Shown: positions 45,452 to 52,109 of the stretch, piece by piece
Numbering within the stretch: the first letter of the stretch is position 1
Layout: every line of letters begins with the position of its first letter
Source of the DNA: Blautia sp.
GTDB lineage: Bacteria > Bacillota > Clostridia > Lachnospirales > Lachnospiraceae
Assembly: GCA_023667395.1 (NCBI GenBank)
Contig: JAMPAC010000002.1
Location: forward strand, 116,797 to 180,796
DNA: 64,000 bases
Direction of reading: 5' to 3'
Notes under the pieces: generated by a model
The model's input: the letters and a program-made list of their open reading frames with translations, nothing else
Database searches by the model: none
Told to the model about the DNA's origin: nothing
Program-made: the position numbers and the translations under genes

Positions 45452-46329
45452 TGTGCAGCCATTTTAATGAAACAGTATAAATCCCCAGCAGAGCTGGGGA
45501 GACTAATGGATGCTGGAAGTGGTGAGCAGAGTACGCAAATAGGAAACTCCGCTGTATAATAAATGTAGGTCTGGCAAACCACATCATATACAACGGAGGT
45601 GTCCAATGGACGATATAAGTTTAGCACATAGTAAGTATAATTGCACATATGGCATGATGTCAAGTGGGGGGGGGTTGATGTGTATTTCGAAGTTTTAATG
45701 CACTCCATATACAGACTTTGACCATCGCGCTCATATAAGTTTATCTTTGTATTTCCCTTTATTAATGTTTTTCCTGCCGGTAAGATAGTTGCTTTAAACT
45801 TAGAGTGTGTTTCAATATAATTTTTCATTGATTTGCCGTCGTACATCCATTTGTGATATCTATTACCATATAAAAGCAGCCTCAACTTGGTGAAGAAATT
45901 GGGCCTTTCATAAGATGCCATATATAAACCTGCACAAAACGCGTCCGCATCCCCATCTTCATTATACTTTTTTATTTCAAGTTGAAGATCGGGAACCACA
46001 AGTCTAAAAACGCCGTTTGTTTTTAATACTCTATATGATTCATCCAGAAATTTTTGAAAATCTTCTTTATAGAGGTGTTCTATCATGTGTGAAGAATATA
46101 CAACATCCACACTTTCATTATCAAATGGAAGTTTCGTGGCGCTGCCATAATTTATTTTTTTGTCTTTAATATTGCTTATAAAATTTTGTTGCTCTTTATT
46201 GATTAGTTTTAAGAAATTGCATATCTTATATAATATTTTATGGTGCGCCAATATGACAGAAATTGAATTATCCATATTCATCATTCCTTCTACCGCACTC
46301 ATCCCACAACCTACGTATACTTCTTTCAT
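45412..46329 (-). CDS. SAM-dependent methyltransferase with a variable C-terminal tail at poly-C9
   Basis: A class I methyltransferase, the only glycan gene on the minus strand. MKEVYVGCGMSAVEGMMNMD at the N-terminus stands for motif I, LPFDNESVDVVYSSHMIEHL is motif post-I and II, and FLDESYRVLKTNGVFRLVVPD follows. The normal family ending is reached at GQSLYMECIK. Beyond this the frame crosses a C9 tract (complement of 45666-45674) and runs on through the IS remnant for some 80 residues, stopping inside the end of the previous gene. With C8 the stop is at 45660, giving a tail of only a few residues. The ribosome site AGAGGAG is well placed. Confidence 0.68.
   Translation of the reverse strand: MKEVYVGCGMSAVEGMMNMDNSISVILAHHKILYKICNFLKLINKEQQNFISNIKDKKINYGSATKLPFDNESVDVVYSSHMIEHLYKEDFQKFLDESYRVLKTNGVFRLVVPDLQLEIKKYNEDGDADAFCAGLYMASYERPNFFTKLRLLLYGNRYHKWMYDGKSMKNYIETHSKFKATILPAGKTLIKGNTKINLYERDGQSLYMECIKTSKYTSTPPHLTSCHMCNYTYYVLNLYRPLDTSVVYDVVCQTYIYYTAEFPICVLCSPLPASISLPSSAGDLYCFIKMAAHYSTTIIPNTLIS
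45482..45650 (+). mobile_element. Left-end remnant of an IS200/IS605-type element
   Basis: A perfect hairpin, TCCCCAGC (45482-45489), three bases, GCTGGGGA (45493-45500), is followed by GGAGG at 45595-45599 and an ATG at 45606. The frame begins MDDISLAHSKYNCTY, very like the conserved start of IS200 TnpA proteins (SLAHxxxxCxYH). It diverges at the next residue and stops soon after the G9 tract. IS200 elements carry just such a hairpin near the left end. The rest of the element is gone; the breakpoint lies between about 45650 and 45690. Confidence 0.55.
45666..45674 (+). repeat. Poly-G tract, G9 (C9 in the antisense methyltransferase)
   Basis: Nine Gs on the + strand, which is the template for the methyltransferase reading. 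It sits at the junction between the methyltransferase end and the IS200-like remnant. Length changes alter only the C-terminal tail. Confidence 0.75.
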
Positions 46330-46379
46330 TTTGCATTCTCCTCTTGCCCTTATATTCCTATATGAAAAATATGTTATTA

Positions 46380-46408
46380 ATTATACGATAGAATAGGTGG
46401 ATTTACAA
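46380..46408 (-). promoter_or_regulatory. Sigma-A promoter for the antisense methyltransferase
   Basis: On the minus strand TTGTAA (46408-46403), 17 bases, TATAAT (46385-46380), about 50 bases upstream of the ATG. It is close to consensus, so this gene probably has its own expression independent of the big operon. Confidence 0.65.
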
Positions 46409-46508
46409 GGAACAGATTGCTAAATCTATTTATTTTTTGTATATTTGTAATATTGCTATATATAAATAGCGGCGCGGTCATCTTTTGCGGGTACAATAGT
46501 TATGTAAA

Positions 46509-46528
46509 AGTAACCTTGTACCGTTAAT
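46509..46528 (+). promoter_or_regulatory. Operator-like site C before the XRE gene at 46546
   Basis: Sequence AGTAACCTTGTACCGTTAAT matches site B (50867-50886) at 13 of 20 positions. A TACAATAG element just upstream (46492-46499) is shared with the promoter regions of the two other regulator copies. Autoregulation by the XRE protein is inferred. Confidence 0.45.
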
Positions 46529-46545
46529 AAATTGCAGAGGATGCC

Positions 46546-46794
46546 ATGAAGATAAAACAGGATAGGGACAAATATAACATTGGCAGGAATATCCGTGAAT
46601 TCCGTCTGGCCCATGATATGACGCAGGAGGAGGTTGTGGTCAAATTACAACTTCTGGGTATTCCCATGTCCCGTGGAACCTATTCGCATATAGAATGCGG
46701 GATGGCTAATATCCGTGTGAAAGAGCTTCTGGCGCTTGCAGGGATATTTTATGTGGATGTGGGTGATTTCTTCAAAGGGATGGGGCTGGAGTGA
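46546..46794 (+). CDS. XRE-family helix-turn-helix regulator, copy 1
   Basis: An 82-residue protein that is almost wholly one HTH_XRE domain. IGRNIREFRLAHDMTQEEVV (about residues 12-31) is helices 1 and 2, GTYSHIECGMANIRVKELLA (about 45-64) the recognition and following helices. GAGG five bases before the ATG. The regulator at 50602-50850 shares most residues. The adjacent operator-like site suggests it controls itself, the sister copy and perhaps site A at the start of the glycan locus. Confidence 0.85.
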   Translation: MKIKQDRDKYNIGRNIREFRLAHDMTQEEVVVKLQLLGIPMSRGTYSHIECGMANIRVKELLALAGIFYVDVGDFFKGMGLE

Positions 46795-46821
46795 TTTTTT
46801 GACAGTTTTCGATAATTTTTA

Positions 46822-46850
46822 TTGAGGCAGCAGCTTGGATATGATATACT
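46822..46850 (+). promoter_or_regulatory. Promoter for the AIPR gene
   Basis: TTGAGG (46822-46827), 17 bases, TATACT (46845-46850), about 98 bases before the ATG at 46948. A good match with ideal spacing. Confidence 0.55.
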
Positions 46851-46947
46851 TTAAAAGTAAAGAAAGGTCGTGACTTTATGCAATGGATAACATATCATTA
46901 AAAATGATTGATGCGGAGTAGAAATCTAAAAACACAGGAGGAATGAA

Positions 46948-48726
46948 ATGGCTTTAAATAAGATATTACAGGGAATGCTTGATGATTTTAGGAAAGATTA
47001 TATGTTTGAAACGCTGGAGCCGCCCAAGGCATTTGAGTATTTTGTAAATTACCTTATTATCTCAAAATACCATCCCGATGCATTTAGTGATAAGGGTGAT
47101 ATGGATAGGGTAATTGTAGATGAGAAAAGTCAATTTGGTTTAGATGCCATAGCGTTTATCGTAAACGGGAATCTTGTTTTGGGGAAAGATGATATTTCCA
47201 TTTATGCGAAATCAAAAAAACTTGATGTGGATATATTGTTGATCCAGACAAAAACAGAAGAAAAATGTGATACGGGCGATTTGTTAAAAACAATACAGGC
47301 CACTAAAAATTTTTTAGGGAATTTTGATGACATAACGGAAAAAAACTCGAATATATTGAATGCTAAAGAAATATATGATGAACTGTTTAAGTACGAGAAT
47401 TTTAGATATTGTACAAGCCAATCACCTAAATGTCATATTTATTTTGTCACAGCTGCCAACGAATGGGAACAGACATTGGTGGATAGTATATGCAAATCTT
47501 CGGAGGAAAGTATTGAATCGTTCATAAGTGATATTAAAAACGTTGACGTTCAGGTTCTTGGCAGAGATTACATAATAGATGCCTATAGTGAGATAAAGAA
47601 TAGCATTTCCGTTCAAATCAATTTAAAGAATTGTATTACTCTTGACCGAATAGCTGGAGTTAAAGAGGCATATATAGGCTATTTGACTGGCGAAGATTAT
47701 TTGAAAATTATTTGCGATAATAATGGCGATATCAGAAGGCGTATATTTTATGAGAATGTAAGGGATTACCAAGGTGTAGAAAATAGCGTTAATAAAGAAA
47801 TAAGGGCGACTATTAAAGAAAAGAAGACCAGGGGACAGTTTATCCTTTTGAATAATGGTGTAACGATTATTACGAAGTCGGTAGTGCCATTGGGAGCAAA
47901 TACCTATGAACTGTCAGATTTCCAGATTGTGAATGGATGTCAGACAAGTAATGAAATTTATAATTGTAAAGGCTATGCATCGGATATTTTTGTGCCAATT
48001 AAGATTATTTACACGACCGATACTGACATTATAAGCAGTATAGTTAAAGCAACGAACAGGCAAAGTCCTGTGCCAGAAGAAGCGTTTGTTGCGTTGAACA
48101 AGTACCACAAGGAACTACAGCTGCTATTTAGTGAATATTCAAAAGACATGCCGCTGGCAATGTTTTATGAAAGGCGGTCTGGTGAGGAAGATGATATTAA
48201 AGAGAAAAAAGGCGCGTACCAGGTAGTTACTTTACATGGAATCATACGATCCTTTGAAAGCGTTTATTGTCAGAATCCAAACATGGTTTATGGGACTAAT
48301 CCCGCAAACATTTTAAAAAGTCAGAATGATAATTTATTTTGTAAAAGTCATAAACCAGAGATTTATTACGTGGCGTCATATCTATTTGTTAAGTTTGTTT
48401 CTATGCAGCAAAGGGGTTATTTCTCAAAGCATGATTATGTTTTGAGGTTTTATGTCATCATGGTAACCAGGATGTTGATGGTGAACACGATGGCAGTTCC
48501 TGATTTGAGTAGTAATGCAATGGACAAAGAATGCAAAAAGATGATGGCAATTTTGAAGGATGATATTAATGCGGACAAATACTTTTTAAAAGCAAAGGAA
48601 ATCGTGGAAAAGGCATTAAACGAAAGAGAATACTCTGATAAAAAGCGGTATGAGGTATTGAGAAGTGTAGAATTTTGTAGAAGTGTAAAAGAGCGTACAG
48701 AGAGAATTCTAAAAGCTAAAAAATGA
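46948..48726 (+). CDS. AIPR-family abortive-infection phage-resistance protein
   Basis: A 592-residue protein. NVRDYQGVENSVNKEI (about residues 269-284), FILLNNGVTIITKS (about 297-310) and FQIVNGCQTSNEIY (about 325-338) are the central AIPR blocks. Members were found as abortive-infection proteins and commonly sit in defence islands, though the mechanism is unclear. AGGAGG precedes the ATG and a strong terminator follows. It lies alone between the two XRE copies, with a TIR-HD gene next. Confidence 0.85.
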   Translation: MALNKILQGMLDDFRKDYMFETLEPPKAFEYFVNYLIISKYHPDAFSDKGDMDRVIVDEKSQFGLDAIAFIVNGNLVLGKDDISIYAKSKKLDVDILLIQTKTEEKCDTGDLLKTIQATKNFLGNFDDITEKNSNILNAKEIYDELFKYENFRYCTSQSPKCHIYFVTAANEWEQTLVDSICKSSEESIESFISDIKNVDVQVLGRDYIIDAYSEIKNSISVQINLKNCITLDRIAGVKEAYIGYLTGEDYLKIICDNNGDIRRRIFYENVRDYQGVENSVNKEIRATIKEKKTRGQFILLNNGVTIITKSVVPLGANTYELSDFQIVNGCQTSNEIYNCKGYASDIFVPIKIIYTTDTDIISSIVKATNRQSPVPEEAFVALNKYHKELQLLFSEYSKDMPLAMFYERRSGEEDDIKEKKGAYQVVTLHGIIRSFESVYCQNPNMVYGTNPANILKSQNDNLFCKSHKPEIYYVASYLFVKFVSMQQRGYFSKHDYVLRFYVIMVTRMLMVNTMAVPDLSSNAMDKECKKMMAILKDDINADKYFLKAKEIVEKALNEREYSDKKRYEVLRSVEFCRSVKERTERILKAKK

Positions 48727-48729
48727 TAT

Positions 48730-48771
48730 AACCCTCTGACTGTCTCCATAAATAGTCAGAGGGTTTATTTT
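48730..48771 (+). terminator. Rho-independent terminator after the AIPR gene
   Basis: AACCCTCTGACT (48730-48741) pairs perfectly with 48754-48765 around a 12-base loop and is followed by TATTTT. Confidence 0.8.
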
Positions 48772-48881
48772 CCTGCCATTATATCCATGCTCATTCCGTT
48801 TAAGGTGGTAGTGGAAATATCCACTTTGTCGATAAAAATAAATAGTGATGCAGCTATCTTTGGTAAATGGAATAGGCATAA

Positions 48882-48901
48882 GTTAACCGCATACCGTTAC
48901 C
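48882..48901 (+). promoter_or_regulatory. Operator-like site D before the decayed XRE copy
   Basis: GTTAACCGCATACCGTTACC, with flanks that align base by base with those in front of the intact XRE gene at 46546, including the AGGATGCCATG start region. The control region has outlived its gene. Confidence 0.45.
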
Positions 48902-48918
48902 CAATGACAAAGGATGCC

Positions 48919-49040
48919 ATGTCCTGTAGGACGTATTCGCATATGGAATGCGGGATAGCCAGTAGCCGGGTAAAAAAGCTGATGGCGTTACAGGAAATGC
49001 AAGGATTCTTTCAGCAAAAGAATAGGGATAAAGATTTTAC
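48919..49040 (+). pseudogene. Deleted third copy of the XRE regulator
   Basis: From the start codon (GGATGCC-ATG, as in copy 1) the sequence jumps directly into the middle of the gene: SCRTYSHMECGIASSRVKKL corresponds to SRGTYSHIECGMANIRVKEL of copy 1, with identical surroundings. About 135 bases, including helices 1 and 2, are missing; the joint is at CCATG, present at both ends of the lost piece in copy 1. After LMAL the similarity fades. It is too short to bind DNA like its relatives. Confidence 0.6.
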
Positions 49041-49043
49041 GTG

Positions 49044-49073
49044 TTGCATTCATATGAAACTATGGAGTATAAT
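49044..49073 (+). promoter_or_regulatory. Promoter for the TIR-HD gene
   Basis: TTGCAT (49044-49049), 18 bases, TATAAT (49068-49073), about 80 bases before the ATG at 49154. Confidence 0.55.
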
Positions 49074-49153
49074 AATGAGTTATCATACAAATGTGATATG
49101 CAGTTGCAATTTTATATGTGGTGTAAAAAAAGTATTTATGGCGGGAGGATGAA

Positions 49154-50458
49154 ATGGATTACCAAAACGGAAGATTCAAAATAGGGGTAACTTTTTCTGG
49201 TAAATATCGTAACCGCATTGAGCCGATATGCAATTCCTTACTCAACCTTGGTTACAATAAGGATGAAGTTTTTTATGATTTCTGGCATGAATCTTGGTTA
49301 AATGGACCGCACGGCGATGATAAATTACGGAAAATATATAATCAGCAATGTGATTGTGTTGTTGTGCTGCTGTCTCCCGATTATGCGGACAGAAATTGGC
49401 CGGGGCGCATTGAATGGCCTGCAGTTAAAGCGCTGATCAATATTGGGAAAGAGGATAAAATATGCCTTTTGGGGATTGACCGGGTAGATATTGACAAAAT
49501 TAGCGGACTTTACATAAACCAGGCGATTGTAAAATTCATTGATGATATGACCTCTGAAGAAATTGCTGATTTTATCCATGAAAAATATCAACACATTGTT
49601 CGGAAGGCAAAAGTAAGTGTAACCTGTCAGGATGCAAAACCAATTCTTGAGGAGACATGGGACTTTATCAATGAACTATGTTCCCTGAATGTTGTAGTTG
49701 CTACTGGCGGCTCAATTAATATTATAGAACAATTAAAAGCAACACCTCGGGAAGGAAAAAGGATACGACTGGCAAAATTGAACAATGCAAAGATTAAAGC
49801 GAGGTCTGTTTTTGATCATCTTATATCTTTGGCATATTTAGCAGATGTTGCAGATTCAGTTATCGGGGAACAGCAGTGGAATGCTTCAGAAATAGCCCGG
49901 TTAATAGCTTACCATGAAATATCTGAAGCAATCATTGGAGATATTGCATCCTATACGGTAAGCGAACCGCTTATTAAGGGACCGGAGCGTTTTGAAACAT
50001 CTTATAGGGAGATTGTTGTAAATAAATTCATAAGTTTGTATGCGGATCAAAAACAACAGGAGTCAATAGGTTATCTTAACAATAGGATAAAGCCGACAGG
50101 GAAGAGAAAAAATGAACTGGCTCAACAAATGGAGTATTTCAAGGCGCTTGATCATCTTGATTGTCTGGTGGCTGTCTGGAGGTATTTATTTTATTATCAG
50201 CAGCAATGTACAAAGGAGCAGCTGTTGAAGTTTATTAGAGTAATGGGCGATTTCTTCACAAATAATCGGTTGACAGACAATGATATATTTACTAAAATAT
50301 CGTTTTTCCACTGCATAATAGATGTCCTGACAAACAAAACGAATGCAAAAAAATATGTGTCAGGAACCGATATAGGAAAATTCCTCAAAGAAGAGGATAA
50401 GTGCGTTAATGATGCGTTAATATATCTGATTGAGAAGGTTCCTTTGTTTTATGAATGA
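49154..50458 (+). CDS. TIR domain fused to an HD-type (YfbR-like) hydrolase domain, probable defence protein
   Basis: A 434-residue protein. Residues 7-150 form a TIR domain: FKIGVTFSGKYRNRI (8-22), DEVFYD (37-42), CDCVVVLLSPDYADR (66-80) and WPGRIEWPAV, with Glu87 where the catalytic Glu of NAD-cleaving TIRs is expected. Residues about 200-360 look like an HD_3/YfbR-type nucleotidase: His222 in SVFDHLISLAYLA, then AYHEISEAIIGDI (252-264) matching HDxxExxxGD, though the Asp of the HD pair is Glu255. Bacterial TIR proteins are nucleotide-cleaving antiviral effectors and HD nucleotidases deplete dNTPs. This fusion next to an AIPR gene is probably an antiviral effector. GGGAGG precedes the ATG. 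Confidence 0.75.
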   Translation: MDYQNGRFKIGVTFSGKYRNRIEPICNSLLNLGYNKDEVFYDFWHESWLNGPHGDDKLRKIYNQQCDCVVVLLSPDYADRNWPGRIEWPAVKALINIGKEDKICLLGIDRVDIDKISGLYINQAIVKFIDDMTSEEIADFIHEKYQHIVRKAKVSVTCQDAKPILEETWDFINELCSLNVVVATGGSINIIEQLKATPREGKRIRLAKLNNAKIKARSVFDHLISLAYLADVADSVIGEQQWNASEIARLIAYHEISEAIIGDIASYTVSEPLIKGPERFETSYREIVVNKFISLYADQKQQESIGYLNNRIKPTGKRKNELAQQMEYFKALDHLDCLVAVWRYLFYYQQQCTKEQLLKFIRVMGDFFTNNRLTDNDIFTKISFFHCIIDVLTNKTNAKKYVSGTDIGKFLKEEDKCVNDALIYLIEKVPLFYE

Positions 50459-50479
50459 TTTTTGTTTTGCATATTAAGA

Positions 50480-50571
50480 CAGGCTGCATGGAAGCCTGGA
50501 CACAATCAATTATGGGGTGTCTGCGACCTGGACACGCGCCCCCGGATACGGGGTATGGTCAGATCGCAGAC
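50480..50571. other. Structured intergenic region with nested inverted repeats
   Basis: CAGGCT pairs with AGCCTG (50480-50498). GTCTGCGA (50519-50526) pairs with TCGCAGAC (50564-50571), and inside lies CCCCG-GATA-CGGGG (50540-50553). CCTGGACAC occurs twice (50495, 50527). No T-run follows on either strand. It lies between the convergent TIR-HD gene and XRE copy 2 and could be a bidirectional transcription stop or a small structured RNA. Confidence 0.35.
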
Positions 50572-50601
50572 AAACCTTGTGTCATTATTTCTATCGCAAA
50601 A

Positions 50602-50850
50602 TCAATGCAAATATATCCCCTTAAAAAAGTCAGCCACATCCACATGGAAAATTTCAGCCAGCGCAAGTAATTCCTGTACCCGGATATTGTCAATCCCGCA
50701 CTCTATATGCGAATAAGTCCCACGCGACATGTTGATTCCCAACAGTTCCAGCTTTGCGATGGTTTCTTCCTGAGTCCAATCATGTTCCAAGCGAAATTCC
50801 CGTATGTTCCTGCCGAGGTTATATTTATTTCTGTCCTGTTTTATTTTCAT
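50602..50850 (-). CDS. XRE-family helix-turn-helix regulator, copy 2
   Basis: An 82-residue protein nearly the same as copy 1 at 46546: LGRNIREFRLEHDWTQEET and GTYSHIECGIDNIRVQELLA. The C-terminal FHVDVADFFKGI matches FYVDVGDFFKGM. GGGAGG lies five bases before the ATG. Site B is directly upstream, so self-control is likely. Together with copy 1 and the deleted copy it brackets the two defence genes. Confidence 0.85.
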   Translation of the reverse strand: MKIKQDRNKYNLGRNIREFRLEHDWTQEETIAKLELLGINMSRGTYSHIECGIDNIRVQELLALAEIFHVDVADFFKGIYLH

Positions 50851-50866
50851 GGTATCCTCCCGGAGA

Positions 50867-50886
50867 GTTAATGGTGTACGGTTAAC
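50867..50886 (-). promoter_or_regulatory. Operator-like site B
   Basis: GTTAATGGTGTACGGTTAAC, an imperfect palindrome 17 bases upstream of the XRE copy 2 start; 17 of 20 bases agree with site A. The TACAATAG element, also seen before copy 1, lies just upstream on the minus strand. Confidence 0.5.
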
Positions 50887-50982
50887 ATTACGTATCTATT
50901 GTAACTGCAAACAATGGCCAACTTGCTATGCATACATAGCAATGAAAAGTTTTTAAGTTGGAAAAGTATATTTAGGGAGTTA

Positions 50983-51011
50983 TTGTAAAATTGCAGGAAA
51001 TAGGCTATAAT
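50983..51011 (+). promoter_or_regulatory. Strong promoter for the fnl operon
   Basis: TTGTAA (50983-50988), 17 bases, TATAAT (51006-51011). Transcription would start near 51018, which rules out the frame start at 50991 and fits the ATG at 51066. A short palindrome GCTATG-CATA-CATAGC lies upstream at 50925-50940. Confidence 0.65.
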
Positions 51012-51065
51012 AATTTTCGCAGTGCAAATGATACGTTTTTGATGGAAAATGGAAAGAGGAAGATC

Positions 51066-52106
51066 ATGTTCGCAGGAAAAACACTACTTATCACCGGCGG
51101 AACCGGTTCATTTGGAAATGCGGTACTCAACCGCTTCCTTGCCACGGATATCGGGGAGATCCGCATCTTTTCCCGGGATGAACTGAAACAGGACGACATG
51201 CGGCATCTTTATCAGCGGGAATATCCTGAATACAGCAATAAGTTGAACTTTTATATCGGCGACGTGCGCGACCCGCAGAGCATAGCGAAAGCGATGCATG
51301 GCGTGGACTACATTTTTCACGCGGCGGCGCTGAAACAGGTGCCATCCTGCGAGTTTTTTCCCATTGAGGCGGTGAAGACCAACGTGCTGGGAACGGAAAA
51401 TGTGCTGCAGTGCGCTGTTGATGCAGGGGTGAAGAAAGTGATCTGCCTGTCCACCGATAAGGCGGCATATCCTGTCAATGCCATGGGGACTTCCAAAGCG
51501 ATGATGGAGAAAGTGATTGTTGCAAAAGCAAGAACCATATCGTCGGATAAGACAAGCATCTGCTGTACCAGGTATGGGAACGTGCTCTGTTCGAGGGGAT
51601 CTGTGGTGCCTTTGTTTATCAGCCAGATCAAAGAGGGTAAGCCATTGACTGTGACAGAGCCATCCATGACCCGATTCGTCATGAGCCTGGAGGAGGCCGT
51701 GGAACTGGTGGTTTACGCGTTCCAGAATGCGGAGAGCGGGGATATCATGGTGCAGAAAGCGCCTGCGTGTACCATCGGGGTGCTGGCTCAGGCGGTAAAG
51801 GAATTGTTCCATGTGGACAGTGAGGTCAAGGTGATCGGTATCCGCCACGGTGAGAAGATGTATGAGACGCTGCTGACCAATGAGGAGTGCGCCCATGCGA
51901 TCGATATGGGCAATTTTTATCGTGTGCCCGCGGATAAGCGTGGACTGAATTACGACAAGTATTTTACCGATGGCAACTTGAAGAGAAATGAACTTTCTGA
52001 ATTTAATTCAAACAATACGACGCTCATGGATGTGGGGCAGGTAAAAGAAAAACTGTTGACTCTCGCCTATATCCGTGATGAAATTGCAAAATGGGAGAAT
52101 CGTTAG
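51066..52106 (+). CDS. fnlA: UDP-GlcNAc 4,6-dehydratase, 5-inverting (FnlA/CapE/WbjB)
   Basis: A protein of about 346 residues, the first enzyme of UDP-L-FucNAc synthesis. It oxidises UDP-GlcNAc and removes water with inversion at C5. LLITGGTGSFGNAVL (7-21) is the cofactor site, RDELKQDDM a family mark, and STDKAAYPVNAMGTSKAMM (about 128-146) carries the active-site block, in which this subfamily has the Asp-Lys pair and a Met where other SDRs have Tyr. Followed after three bases by fnlB. The DNA is clearly GC-richer than the glycan section upstream. Confidence 0.92.
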   Translation: MFAGKTLLITGGTGSFGNAVLNRFLATDIGEIRIFSRDELKQDDMRHLYQREYPEYSNKLNFYIGDVRDPQSIAKAMHGVDYIFHAAALKQVPSCEFFPIEAVKTNVLGTENVLQCAVDAGVKKVICLSTDKAAYPVNAMGTSKAMMEKVIVAKARTISSDKTSICCTRYGNVLCSRGSVVPLFISQIKEGKPLTVTEPSMTRFVMSLEEAVELVVYAFQNAESGDIMVQKAPACTIGVLAQAVKELFHVDSEVKVIGIRHGEKMYETLLTNEECAHAIDMGNFYRVPADKRGLNYDKYFTDGNLKRNELSEFNSNNTTLMDVGQVKEKLLTLAYIRDEIAKWENR

Positions 52107-52109
52107 AAA

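Noticed and set aside
45606-45698. The small + strand frame at 45606-45698 as a functional gene
   Set aside because: It has a good ribosome site but matches only the start of an IS200 transposase and then diverges and stops, so it is a fragment.
50455-50716. Small + strand frames after the TIR-HD gene
   Set aside because: They cover the hairpin region and the antisense of XRE copy 2; no domain or ribosome site.
51108-51896. Long minus-strand frame under fnlA
   Set aside because: His/Arg-rich shadow of the fnlA reading with no recognisable domain.
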